NCBI RefSeq assembly: GCF_008271365.1
Contig: NZ_CP043430.1
Span: forward strand, 496,001-560,000
Direction: 5' to 3'
DNA length: 64,000 nucleotides
Origin: Microbacterium sp. 1S1
GTDB taxonomy: Bacteria > Actinomycetota > Actinomycetes > Actinomycetales > Microbacteriaceae
Shown here: positions 26,004 through 33,752 of the stretch, piece after piece
How the letters are laid out: every line of letters starts with the position of its first letter
How positions within the stretch are numbered: the first letter of the stretch is position 1
The notes under the pieces: generated by a model
Databases searched by the model: none
What the model was told of the DNA's origin: nothing
What the model saw: only the letters and a program-made list of their open reading frames with translations
Made by a program: the position numbers and the translations under genes

Positions 26004-26132
26004 CCCCGATCCACCCGGAACGGCCCGGTGCCTCCCCGCGAGGCCCCGGGCCGTTCCCACTCCCCCGTCCCCTCCCCCGGTCGCGTCCCCGCCCCCTCCC
26101 CGCCCGGTCCTCGTCCCCGCCCCCCGGTTGCC

Positions 26133-26515
26133 GGATCAATACCGCTCCCCCGCCCCTCCCCGCACGCCCCCTTTTTCATCCCGCAGCCCGTGCCGCTCGC
26201 CCCCCGCCACCCGGTCGGGATGAGATTCGCCCCTCCGCCCCGCCCCGCACGCCCCTTTCCTATCCCGCGAGCACCTCGGCCTACCTCCCGCGCGCAGGAT
26301 CACAACCGCTCCTCCGACCCGCCCCGCAGGCCCGTTTTCCATCCCGCATGCTTTTTGCTCCCGCGCGGCCTTCGGCCCACCTCCCGCGCGGGGGATCGGT
26401 ACCGCTCCTCCATCCCGCCCGGCGGGGGCCCCATGTGCACCCGCACCCCGGTATCCATGCGGGGAGATCAGAATCGCTCCCCAACTCCGCCGCACTGGAC
26501 CCTTTCCCACCCCGC
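26133..26515. repeat. array of five diverged ~53-bp repeats in a gene-free spacer
   Basis: The spacer 26004-26693 has no credible gene. Five related units start at about 26133, 26218, 26297, 26393 and 26463; unit four is cut short. Each opens GGATNNNANNCGCTCC, passes through C-rich CCGCCCCGCA, and, in all but the fourth, closes TTTTCCATCCCGCA or a variant. Start-to-start spacing is 85, 79, 96 and 70 bp. On the minus strand short open stretches repeat a KGACG-like peptide phrase, but they are not continuous. The spacing and divergence exclude CRISPR. Confidence 0.65.
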
Positions 26516-26640
26516 ACCACGAGGCGCTCCGCGGGGACGGCTGTGAGCGGCTTCCGGTACGACGGTGAGCGGCACAGCGCCCACTCGGCTCGGGATCGAA
26601 GAGGGGCCGGCGCGGGCCGCCGGAGGTGGCATATTGCACC

Positions 26641-26693
26641 CGCCCGGGCGGGGCGGGGGAGGGGAGGGGGAAAGGGGAAGAAGGGGGAAGGGG
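26641..26693. other. G-rich polypurine tract after the lactonase stop codon
   Basis: A roughly 50-base stretch of almost only G and A on the plus strand with many GGGG runs, directly abutting the TAA of the minus-strand lactonase. On the message it becomes a C-rich pyrimidine tract. It has the pattern of a G-quadruplex or triplex-forming sequence and could act as an unusual terminator. Confidence 0.45.
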
Positions 26694-27593
26694 TTAGAGG
26701 GCGTAGAAGGAGGTGGCGGTGCCGTGGAAGAGGGCGTCGTGATCGATGCCGCGGGACGTGGCCCAGGTCGCGACCGCGTCGGCCCAGCGGCCGCGGGCGG
26801 ACCGCTGATACGCCGGAGAGCCGTCCGCACGCGCCTGCGGGTCGCCCGACTCCGCGGGGCCGATCACCGACACGGGCCAGTCACTCCCCCACATCAGGCG
26901 CTCGGGACCGAAGACGTCCGCCGCGGTGTCCAGGAACGGTTCGAGCTGCCCGAGGCTCCAGTCCCCTCCGGCCTCCGCCGGCAGACCCGACACCTTGCAG
27001 AACACCTCCGGGTGCCGCGCGAGTTCGGCGAGGTCGCGTTCCCACTCCACAGAGGGCGCGAGCGGGGCTGAAGCCGTACCCACCTCCGGCTTGCCCAGGT
27101 GGTCGAGCACGATCCGCAGCTCGGGGATCGCGCCGGACAGTCGTGCGAGGTCGGGAAGCTGCGCGGCTCGGACGCAGGCGTCGAAGGTCCACCCGTGTGC
27201 CGCGACCTCCCGGGCCCCGGAGATGAAGGCCGACGACAGCATCACGCTGTCCGCCTCTCCCTGCAGGAGGTGGCGCACGCCGACGACGAGGGGTTCCGCG
27301 GTCAGGCTCTCCAGGTGCACCGTCGTGTCGGTGCCACGGTCGAGCCGAGCGCCGGCGACGATGCCGACCACCCCGAGCCGCTCCGCCTGCGCGCCCACCC
27401 ACCGCACCTCGGGGAGGAAGTCGCCCTCGACGGTCTCGGCCTGCACGAACACCGCCCGCTCGGCGGAGGCTCGGTCGATCCGCACCTGCTCCAGCTCGGC
27501 CTCGGCGAAGCGCCCCGCGAGCGGCCCCTCGAGCCACGTGTACTCGAGGGCCTCCGGGTCCCACAGGTGCAGGTGCGAGTCGAGGATGCGCAT
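26694..27593 (-). CDS. amidohydrolase, probable L-fucono-lactonase
   Basis: 299 residues of the amidohydrolase_2 family (PF04909): HxH in ILDSHLHLWDPEAL, His in IVLDHLGKPE and the final Asp in MWGSDWPVSV. Relatives hydrolyse L-fucono- or L-rhamnono-lactone to the free acid, the step between the dehydrogenase and dehydratase found in this cluster. The ATG at 27593 has no ribosome-binding site but a CAGGAT hexamer (27605-27600) ends six bases before it, so the transcript is probably leaderless. An ACATC-G-GATGT operator lies in the promoter spacer shared with the divergent regulator. Confidence 0.9.
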   Translation of the reverse strand: MRILDSHLHLWDPEALEYTWLEGPLAGRFAEAELEQVRIDRASAERAVFVQAETVEGDFLPEVRWVGAQAERLGVVGIVAGARLDRGTDTTVHLESLTAEPLVVGVRHLLQGEADSVMLSSAFISGAREVAAHGWTFDACVRAAQLPDLARLSGAIPELRIVLDHLGKPEVGTASAPLAPSVEWERDLAELARHPEVFCKVSGLPAEAGGDWSLGQLEPFLDTAADVFGPERLMWGSDWPVSVIGPAESGDPQARADGSPAYQRSARGRWADAVATWATSRGIDHDALFHGTATSFYAL

Positions 27594-27611
27594 GCCCCCA
27601 TCCTGCCGCAG

Positions 27612-27622
27612 ACATCGGATGT
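27612..27622. promoter_or_regulatory. FadR-type operator between lactonase and its regulator
   Basis: ACATC-G-GATGT, a perfect 11-bp palindrome, lies 18 bp before the lactonase start and 18 bp before ATG 27641 of the regulator gene. It matches the palindromes at 24298 and 24449 except for the central base on this strand. Confidence 0.72.
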
Positions 27623-27640
27623 TGTGCGAGGATGAGCGCC

Positions 27641-28318
27641 ATGGCTGTCACGGACGAGGCGATCGAGAAGATCAAGGCGATGATCGTGTCGGGTGAACTC
27701 GCCCCCGGCGATCGCCTGCCCCCGGAGAAGGAGCTGTCCGAGCGCCTGGGCCTCTCCCGCAACTCGATGCGCGAGGCGGTCAAGGCGCTGGAGGTCATCC
27801 GCGTGCTGGATGTGCGTCGCGGTGACGGCACCTACGTCACGAGCCTGGAGCCCCACCTGCTGCTGGAGGCGATCGCCTTCGTCGTGGACATGCACGACGA
27901 CGACTCGATGCTGGAGATGTTCGCCGTCCGCCGGATGCTGGAGTCCCAGGCCACCGGCCTCGCGGCCACGCTCGGCACGGACGAGGCGATCGCCGCGCTG
28001 AAGGACGAGGTGGAGGCGGTCGACGCATCCGTCGGCATCGAGGAGCTCGTCGACCACGACATCCGCTTCCACCGCGAGATCGTTGGCATGGCGGGCAACG
28101 CCTACCTCGCGAGCCTCATCGAGCACCTCAGCAGCCAGACGGTCCGCGCACGGGTGTGGCGAGGGCTCACCGAGGGCGGCGCCGTGGAGCGCACCCTGTC
28201 GGAGCACCGCGCCATCGCGGACGCCATCGCCCAGCGCGACTCGGCGCTGGCGACCTCGCTCGCCACGGCCCACATCGCCGGTGTCGAGCGGTGGCTGCGG
28301 CAGGCCGCGTCGGCCTGA
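27641..28318 (+). CDS. GntR-family transcriptional regulator, FadR subfamily
   Basis: 225 residues (228 from ATG 27632). The N-terminal winged helix-turn-helix reads LAPGDRLPPEKELSERLG then LSRNSMREAVKALEVIRVLD; residues about 85-215 form an all-helical FCD sensor with conserved DIRFHREIVGMAGN and a late AHIAGVERWL. ATG 27641 is preferred: GAGG sits nine bases upstream, whereas 27632 directly abuts that GAGG. Divergent from the lactonase gene over a perfect ACATC-G-GATGT palindrome, it is the obvious candidate regulator of the whole fucose-type cluster; FCD domains usually sense carboxylated intermediates such as fuconate or its keto acid (inference). Confidence 0.92.
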   Translation: MAVTDEAIEKIKAMIVSGELAPGDRLPPEKELSERLGLSRNSMREAVKALEVIRVLDVRRGDGTYVTSLEPHLLLEAIAFVVDMHDDDSMLEMFAVRRMLESQATGLAATLGTDEAIAALKDEVEAVDASVGIEELVDHDIRFHREIVGMAGNAYLASLIEHLSSQTVRARVWRGLTEGGAVERTLSEHRAIADAIAQRDSALATSLATAHIAGVERWLRQAASA

Positions 28319-28322
28319 GTCG

Positions 28323-28985
28323 TCAGGCTCCGAGGCGCCCCATGGCGGCGTCGAACTCCGCGGCGGAGCTGTCGCTCACCTCGTGAAACAGCGCCTGCTC
28401 GAGCACGTCGGGGGCGGCGGTGAAGTAGGGCACACCCGCCGCGCGCAGCCCGGTGATGTCGTCGGCCGAGCGCAGGGATGCGGCGAGGACGTTCGCCTCG
28501 CTGCCCGCGCACATCTCCTGCATCCGGGCGATGAGGGCGTCGCCGTCCATGCCCGCGTCCCGCATCCGGCCCAGATACGGCGCGATGTAGTGGGCGCCCA
28601 TCGAAGCGCACGCGAGCGCCTGAGCGACCGAGTAGACCGCCGTGACGAGCACCGTGGCCCCGTCACGGACCAGGGCGGACGCGGCGGCGAAGCCGGCCGC
28701 CGTGGCCGGAACCTTCACCGCCACCCGGTCACCGAGCGCACGGATGCCCTCCGCGTTCCGGAGGAAGGAAGCGGCGTCGCCGCCCCAGGTCTGGAAGAAC
28801 ACCTCGCGGGCCCCCTCGTCCACCCAGCGCGCGTAGAGGTCGGGGATCTCCGCTGCCGTCCGTCCACCGCGCTCGAGGATCGTCGGGTTCGTCGTGACGC
28901 CGTACACGACCCCCGCTGCCAGGAGGCGCGAGACGCGATCGGTGTCGGCGCTGTCGACGTACAGGCGGGGCGCGATCGCGGTCAT
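28323..28985 (-). CDS. transaldolase / fructose-6-phosphate aldolase-like protein
   Basis: 220 residues, the length of FSA-type small transaldolases. Family segments LYVDSADTDRVSRLL, GVTTNPTIL and the Schiff-base Lys in RVAVKVPAT are present, followed by VTAVYSVAQALACASMGAHYIAPYLGRM. It would reversibly cleave or join a ketose phosphate through dihydroxyacetone or similar donors. The ATG at 28985 is preceded by GAGGAG in GCGAGGAGACCCCG. Divergent from ribokinase over two HutC-type operators, so probably co-regulated with it. Convergent with the FadR-type regulator (4 bp apart). Confidence 0.88.
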   Translation of the reverse strand: MTAIAPRLYVDSADTDRVSRLLAAGVVYGVTTNPTILERGGRTAAEIPDLYARWVDEGAREVFFQTWGGDAASFLRNAEGIRALGDRVAVKVPATAAGFAAASALVRDGATVLVTAVYSVAQALACASMGAHYIAPYLGRMRDAGMDGDALIARMQEMCAGSEANVLAASLRSADDITGLRAAGVPYFTAAPDVLEQALFHEVSDSSAAEFDAAMGRLGA

Positions 28986-29004
28986 CGGGGTCTCCTCGCG
29001 GGCA

Positions 29005-29047
29005 ACCTGTCGTTACAGGTGGGGATTCGGCTAATGTAATGACAGCT
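29005..29047. promoter_or_regulatory. HutC/GntR-type operators between aldolase and ribokinase genes
   Basis: ACCTGT-CGTT-ACAGGT at 29005-29020 is a perfect six-base-arm palindrome, the same as the site before the 9.6-kb operon apart from the central bases. A weaker copy with core TGT-AATG-ACA lies at 29032-29047, centre 27 bp away. The HutC-type regulator encoded by the third gene of the ribokinase operon is the natural candidate to bind here. Confidence 0.68.
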
Positions 29048-29103
29048 TCCGCGCCTTGTCAAAGACCGGGAGCCCCGCGCTGTCGAGGAGGATCAGGAGC
29101 GAG

Positions 29104-30066
29104 ATGACACCCGCACACCCCGGCGACCGCTCCGGCGTCGTCATCGTCGGCAGCGTGACGGCCGACGTCACGACCTTCTCCCAGCGACTTCCGGCCCGCG
29201 GCGAGACGATCCTCGGCGACGAGTTCACGCTCATGCTCGGCGGCAAGGGCGCCAACCAGGCCGTCGCGGCCGGACGCTCGGGCGCGCGGACGAGTTTCGT
29301 CGGCTGTGTCGGCGACGACCTGTTCCACGACCTCGTGGTCGACGGGCTCACGGCCGCCGGGGTCGATCTCGCGCACCTGCGAACGGTGCCGGGCCCCACC
29401 GGCATCGCGCACATCCGTGTCGACGCCTCCGCGCAGAACGACATCGTGATGGTCCCGCTCGCCAACGCCGCCCTCAGCACGGAGCAGATCGACGAAGCCC
29501 TCGCGGCCCTGGCGCCGACGACCTCCGTCCTGCTCACTCAGCTCGAGACGCCGTCCGCCCTGACCGCGCACATCACGGCCCGCGGGCGAGAACACGGCAT
29601 GACCGTGATCCTCGATCCGGCACCGGCAGCGGAGCTGACACCGGAGATCTGGCGCAGCATCGACATCGTCACCCCGAACGAGACCGAGGCATCGCTCATC
29701 AGCGGCGTCGAGGTGACCGACGCGGCCTCCGCCGAACGCGCCGGGCGTTGGTTCCTGGAGCAGGGCGTCGGCGCCGCAGTCGTCACCCTGGCCGGGCAAG
29801 GGTCGTGCGTGGTGACCTCCGAGGGCGCAACGGTCGTCCCGCCGTTCCCCGTGGAGGCCGTCGATACCACCGCCGCGGGCGACGCCTACGCCGGCTACCT
29901 CGGCGCCGCCCTGGCGAGCGGGGCCGCGCTCACCGACGCGGTCCGGCTGGCGACGGCCGCGGGCGCCCTCACCGTCACGAAGCAGGGGGCCTCGCCGAGC
30001 CTCCCCCATCGCGCCGACGTCGAGGCCTTCCTCGTCGAGCGCACCGCGGCCTCCGTCGCGAACTGA
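29104..30066 (+). CDS. ribokinase-type PfkB sugar kinase
   Basis: 320 residues. PfkB signature one is seen in LGGKGANQAVAAGRSGARTSFVG and signature two in VDTTAAGDAYAGYLGAAL, where the catalytic Asp is kept and the usual GAGD reads AAGD. Ribokinases phosphorylate D-ribose at O5; related enzymes take deoxyribose or other furanoses. AGGAG four bases before ATG 29104 fixes the start; an upstream in-frame Met would run into the operator region. First gene of rbsK-rbsD-gntR, divergent from the aldolase. Confidence 0.9.
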   Translation: MTPAHPGDRSGVVIVGSVTADVTTFSQRLPARGETILGDEFTLMLGGKGANQAVAAGRSGARTSFVGCVGDDLFHDLVVDGLTAAGVDLAHLRTVPGPTGIAHIRVDASAQNDIVMVPLANAALSTEQIDEALAALAPTTSVLLTQLETPSALTAHITARGREHGMTVILDPAPAAELTPEIWRSIDIVTPNETEASLISGVEVTDAASAERAGRWFLEQGVGAAVVTLAGQGSCVVTSEGATVVPPFPVEAVDTTAAGDAYAGYLGAALASGAALTDAVRLATAAGALTVTKQGASPSLPHRADVEAFLVERTAASVAN

Positions 30067-30080
30067 ACCAGGAGCACACG

Positions 30081-30485
30081 ATGCGCAAGACCTCGACCAC
30101 GATCAATCCCGCGCTCTCCCGGGTCATCAGCGAGACCGGACACACGGATCTGATCGTCGTGACCGATGCCGGGCTGCCGATCCCCCCGGGCTCCGAGCGC
30201 ATCGACCTCGCCTACCGTCCCGGCGCGCCCACGTTCCTCGACGTGCTCGACACCGTGCTCGCGGAACTCGTGGTCGAGGGGGCGACGGTGTCGGCCGAGG
30301 TCGCCGAGAAGAGCCCGGAGGTGCTCGACGCCCTGCGCGAGCGCTTCGCCGACGCGGGTTTCGAGATCGAGCTCGTCCCGCACGTCGAGTTCAAGCAGCG
30401 CACGCAGGCGGCCCGCGCGTTCGTGCGCTCCGGGGAGTTCACCCCGTACGCGAACGTGATCCTGCACGCGGGGGTGGCGTACTGA
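30081..30485 (+). CDS. rbsD: D-ribose pyranase (RbsD)
   Basis: 134 residues. N-terminal INPALSRVISETGHTDLIVVTDAGLPIP contains the RbsD catalytic His and Asp, and the C-terminus EFTPYANVILHAGVAY matches the conserved YAN of the family. Converts the pyranose to the furanose form required by ribokinase, which is encoded 14 bp upstream. AGGAG is six bases before ATG. Its stop overlaps the start of the GntR gene (ATGA). No dedicated importer is adjacent; the RbsABC-type importer at 15.6-19.2 kb may serve it (inference). Confidence 0.93.
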   Translation: MRKTSTTINPALSRVISETGHTDLIVVTDAGLPIPPGSERIDLAYRPGAPTFLDVLDTVLAELVVEGATVSAEVAEKSPEVLDALRERFADAGFEIELVPHVEFKQRTQAARAFVRSGEFTPYANVILHAGVAY

Positions 30486-31297
30486 TGGCCATCGTCGACG
30501 ACGCGATCGACCGCCACAGCGCGGCGCCCATGTACGACCAGCTCCGGCAGCTCATCATCGACGGCATCGCCCGCGACGGGCTCCAGCCGGGCGATCCCCT
30601 TCCCGGCGAGCACCGGCTGTGCGAGCGCTACGGCATCTCCCGCACGGTCGTGCGGCAGGCGCTCGCCCAGCTCGAGCACGAGGGTCTCGTCGAGCGCGTC
30701 AAGGGCAAGGGCACCTTCGTCTCCCGGCCGCGCACGAGCGAGAGTCTCGTCCACACGCTCGTCGGACTGTACGACGACGTGGAGCGTCGCGGCGGCCACG
30801 TGCACAGCGACGTCCTGCGGCACGAGCAGACCGTCGCGGACGAGGAGGTCGCGCTCGCTCTGGAGGTTCCGGTCGGGTCGCCCGTGATCGCCTTGGAGCG
30901 ACTCCGGCACGTGGACGGCGAGCCCTGGTCGCTCTCGACCACGTGGATGCCGGAGGCGGTGGGGGCGGTCACGCTCGGCGCCGACCTCACCGAGGCGTCG
31001 CTGTACCGGCTGCTCGCCGAGCACGGCATCGTCGCAACGCACGGTGTCCGCTCCGCCGAGGCGACGGTCGCCACGCACGAGCAGGCGCAGCACCTCGGCG
31101 TGAGCGCCGGCTCCGCCCTTCTCCGCCTCCGCAGCATCAGCCGCAGCGACGACGGACTGCCGATCGAGTACTTCATCGCCTACCACCGCGGCGACCGCTC
31201 ACGCTTCGAATTCCAGTTGCGGCAGGAGCAGTCCCAGGCGTCGTTGATGCACGTGGACGGATCCGGCGGGGCCTCCCCCGCTGGCACGGTGGGCTGA
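30485..31297 (+). CDS. GntR-family transcriptional regulator, HutC subfamily (UTRA domain)
   Basis: 270 residues. Winged helix-turn-helix at about 12-78 ([22 protein letters not shown], then [30 protein letters not shown]) and a UTRA effector domain at about 95-245 ([25 protein letters not shown] split over the domain, ending [19 protein letters not shown]). UTRA domains bind sugar phosphates or small carboxylates. Coupled to rbsD by ATGA. HutC proteins bind GT-N4-AC palindromes, matching the ACCTGT-N4-ACAGGT sites at 9.5 and 29.0 kb and the variant at 49.0 kb, so it may control three operons across the window. Confidence 0.93.
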   Translation: MAIVDDAIDRHSAAPMYDQLRQLIIDGIARDGLQPGDPLPGEHRLCERYGISRTVVRQALAQLEHEGLVERVKGKGTFVSRPRTSESLVHTLVGLYDDVERRGGHVHSDVLRHEQTVADEEVALALEVPVGSPVIALERLRHVDGEPWSLSTTWMPEAVGAVTLGADLTEASLYRLLAEHGIVATHGVRSAEATVATHEQAQHLGVSAGSALLRLRSISRSDDGLPIEYFIAYHRGDRSRFEFQLRQEQSQASLMHVDGSGGASPAGTVG

Positions 31298-31322
31298 CGG
31301 CGGCCCCGGTACGCTCGAGAGC

Positions 31323-32381
31323 ATGAGCGACTGGACCAGCACCGCGATCGCCCTGCTGGAAGCCGATGCCAACCGCAGCGCCGACACCCACCTGCACCTC
31401 TTCCCGCTGCCTCCGGAGTGGGGCATCGACTTGTACCTCAAGGACGAGTCGGTGCACCCGACCGGCTCGCTCAAGCACCGCCTCGCGCGCTCCCTCCTCC
31501 TCTACGGGCTGGTGAACGGCCGCATCCACGAGGACACGACGCTCGTGGAGTCGTCGAGCGGGTCGACCGCGGTGTCGGAGGCGTACTTCGCCCGGATGCT
31601 GGGGCTGAAATTCATCACCGTCGTCCCGCGGTCGACCGTGCAGGAGAAGATCGACCTCATCGAGTTCTACGGCGGGACCTGCCACTTCGTGGACCGCGCA
31701 GAGGACATGTCGCCGGAAGCGCAGCGCCTCGCGTCGGACTGTCACGGCCACTATCTCGACCAGTTCACCTTCGCGGAGCGGGCGACCGACTGGCGCGGCA
31801 ACAACAACATCGCCGACAGCGTCTTCGGCCAGCTCTCCCAGGAGCGGCACCCGATCCCCCGGTGGATCGTCACGGGCGCCGGCACCGGGGGTACCAGCGC
31901 GACCTTCGGCCGTTACGTGAAGTACCGCCGCCACGACACCCGGATCGCGGTCGTCGACCCCGAGGGTTCGGCCTTCTACGACGGCTGGGCGGGCACGGTC
32001 GACCCGCCCGCCGGACGCCCGAGCCGCATCGAAGGCATCGGGCGGCCGCGGGTCGAGGCCTCGTTCGTGCCGTCCGTGATCGACGAGATGATCCAGGTGC
32101 CGGACGCGGGCTCCATCGCCGCGATCCGCCTGCTCCGCGAGCGCACCCTGCACTGGGCGGGCGGGTCCACCGGCACGAACCTCTACGGCGCGTTCCAGCT
32201 CATCGCGCGGATGCGTGCCGCGGGCGAGACCGGCAGCGTCGTGACGCTGATCTGCGACAGCGGTGTGCGCTACGCCAACACGTACTACTCCGACGAATGG
32301 GTCGCGCAACAGGGCTGGGACCTCGCCCCGCACCGCGCCCGCCTCGACGCGTTCCTCGAAACCGGGGTCTGGGCGGGCTGA
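31323..32381 (+). CDS. cds1: PLP-dependent L-cysteine desulfhydrase (Cds1-like)
   Basis: 352 residues, cysteine-synthase fold. The N-terminus [21 protein letters not shown] is characteristic of the mycobacterial Cds1 (Rv3684) group; the PLP Lys lies in [10 protein letters not shown], the substrate loop in [14 protein letters not shown], and the phosphate-binding loop in [15 protein letters not shown]. Cds1 breaks cysteine into hydrogen sulfide, pyruvate and ammonia. A TACGCT hexamer ends seven bases before ATG 31323 with no ribosome-binding site, so a separate leaderless transcript is likely rather than read-through from gntR. Confidence 0.88.
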   Translation: MSDWTSTAIALLEADANRSADTHLHLFPLPPEWGIDLYLKDESVHPTGSLKHRLARSLLLYGLVNGRIHEDTTLVESSSGSTAVSEAYFARMLGLKFITVVPRSTVQEKIDLIEFYGGTCHFVDRAEDMSPEAQRLASDCHGHYLDQFTFAERATDWRGNNNIADSVFGQLSQERHPIPRWIVTGAGTGGTSATFGRYVKYRRHDTRIAVVDPEGSAFYDGWAGTVDPPAGRPSRIEGIGRPRVEASFVPSVIDEMIQVPDAGSIAAIRLLRERTLHWAGGSTGTNLYGAFQLIARMRAAGETGSVVTLICDSGVRYANTYYSDEWVAQQGWDLAPHRARLDAFLETGVWAG

Positions 32382-32397
32382 CGCTCGCGGTGCCGGG

Positions 32398-33261
32398 TCA
32401 GCCGAGTTCCCCGGAGCCGTAGGGTCGCACCGGCTGCTGCCTCTGGAACTCGTACTCCCCGCCCTGGCGCCCGCCGAACGGACGACCGTGGTCGGCGAAC
32501 TCCTCCCGGTAGTAGGCGAGGCGCCACGTGCCCAACTCGATCCGCGAGCCGGTGCGGAGGATCCGCGCGCCGTCCGAGCCGTGCGGGAGGTTGGGCCACC
32601 CGCCGCCGGTGGGGGCGTGCGGGTACAGCACGTACTCGTCGTCCTCGTTGTGCCGAATCTCCGCGTGCACCGCTTCGAGCCCCTCCAGCCGCAGGTCGGC
32701 ATCGGGGCTGGAGCCGATCACCGTCCGGTCGGGCAGCAGGTCGAACTCGCGCGGGCGGCTGCGGTCCCAGTCGCCGGAGCCGACGGAGAAGATCAGGCGG
32801 GGGCGACCGGAGCCGGGAAGGTAGTGTGTGGTCGTCACACGGCGTCGGGCGTGGCGCACCACGGTGGGCACGAGCGGGAACAGCGTGCCGGGAGGGACCG
32901 AGAGCAGCGACCCGCCACCGCGGTCGCGGCGCTGCCGTTCGGTGAGCAGCGTCGCGAGGGCGCCCAGCCGGATGTGCGGCGACCCGGCGACCGCACGACC
33001 GATGGGTCCCGACCGCACGTCGCCGAACTCCGCCAGGGTACCTCGCGGTCCCTCCACCCGCACCCGGATGCCGCGGCGCGCGAGGCCGTCCGCGACAGGG
33101 GCGAGCTGCGTGAGGTCACGGCGGCCCATACCCCCGAGTGCGGACGTCTCGGCGAACGTGATGACGACTTCACGGCCCGCCGCGCGCACCGTGAACCGCG
33201 CGGGGATGTCGTCGTCCGGGCCTTGGTGCTCGACCTCCAGGTCGATGTCGAGGCGGATCAT
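32398..33261 (-). CDS. FHA-domain protein
   Basis: 287 residues. The C-terminal part (about 175-260) is a forkhead-associated domain: RTVIGSSPDADLRL followed by EAVHAEIRHNEDDEYVLYP gives the Gly-Ser and His contacts that read phosphothreonine. Residues 1-130 have a separate beta-rich region (VEHQGPDDDIPARFTVRAAG) of unknown kind related to proteins annotated only as FHA proteins. No membrane segment. It follows a small gene 12 bp upstream in the same direction, forming a two-gene operon. Probably a reader in Ser/Thr kinase signalling; partner unknown. Confidence 0.82.
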   Translation of the reverse strand: MIRLDIDLEVEHQGPDDDIPARFTVRAAGREVVITFAETSALGGMGRRDLTQLAPVADGLARRGIRVRVEGPRGTLAEFGDVRSGPIGRAVAGSPHIRLGALATLLTERQRRDRGGGSLLSVPPGTLFPLVPTVVRHARRRVTTTHYLPGSGRPRLIFSVGSGDWDRSRPREFDLLPDRTVIGSSPDADLRLEGLEAVHAEIRHNEDDEYVLYPHAPTGGGWPNLPHGSDGARILRTGSRIELGTWRLAYYREEFADHGRPFGGRQGGEYEFQRQQPVRPYGSGELG

Positions 33262-33273
33262 GGCCGTTTCCGC

Positions 33274-33540
33274 TCAGGCCGCGTGCGGTCCGTCGGTGGC
33301 ACGGTCGCTCGTGGTCACTCTCAGGGTGCCGTTGAACTTCCAGATCGCTCGGGGCGCGTCAGGGCCGATGTCGCGGGGAACCTCGACGGTCATGTCCTCG
33401 AAGGTGTAGTTCACCGCCGCCCCTCGGCCCGTCAGGTATGCCCACATCTCCCGGCCGAGGTCGGTCCAGTCGGTGATGGATGCGCCGGTCGGGCCGGTGG
33501 ATGACGAGAACAGTTCGGCGGGTTCGTTCGTGTCGCTCAT
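33274..33540 (-). CDS. small conserved-looking protein of unknown function
   Basis: 88 residues, acidic at the N-terminus (MSDTNEPAELFSS) and with WTDLGREMWAYLTGRGAAVNYTFEDMTVEVP in its middle split by a short beta-rich stretch, then IWKFNGTLRVTTSD. No membrane segment, signal or known motif. AAAGGAG seven bases before ATG 33540 supports it as a real gene. Directly upstream of the FHA gene, so a signalling-linked role is possible. The overall shape of such proteins paired with FHA proteins is not known to me. Confidence 0.75.
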   Translation of the reverse strand: MSDTNEPAELFSSSTGPTGASITDWTDLGREMWAYLTGRGAAVNYTFEDMTVEVPRDIGPDAPRAIWKFNGTLRVTTSDRATDGPHAA

Positions 33541-33676
33541 GGCGTGCTCCTTTGCCGGGTCCATGTGTGTGAATGAGAGTATGCGCGCGGTTCCGGCCGA
33601 TGTCCATCGAATTCTGGGCACCGCCCAAAAAGGCGGGGACGAATCGGGAGAGACCGGACAAAAGTTCAGCGAGGTG

Positions 33677-33705
33677 CATCCGACTGCGCCCCTCGCAGCG
33701 AATAA
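33677..33705 (+). promoter_or_regulatory. SigK-like ECF promoter candidate
   Basis: GCATCC (33677-33682), 17-bp spacer, CGAATA (33700-33705) resembles the mycobacterial SigK promoter pattern (CCATCC, 16-17 bp, CCGAAT). It lies about 47 bp before GTG 33753, the first gene of an operon that ends in a sigma factor and its anti-sigma factor, as expected for autoregulation. Confidence 0.4.
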
Positions 33706-33752
33706 GGGGGCAATGGGCGGCGACCGCCGCCCCCGGTTCAAGGAGGAGCATC

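Noticed and set aside
26133..26515. Minus-strand short frames repeating a KGACG-like peptide as a real gene
   Set aside because: The frames shift between units, contain stops and lack ribosome-binding sites; treated as a DNA repeat instead.
33604..33645. A second SigK-like promoter (CCATCG ... CGAATC) before the DUF4397 gene
   Set aside because: The spacer would be 30 bp, too long for one sigma factor to contact both elements.
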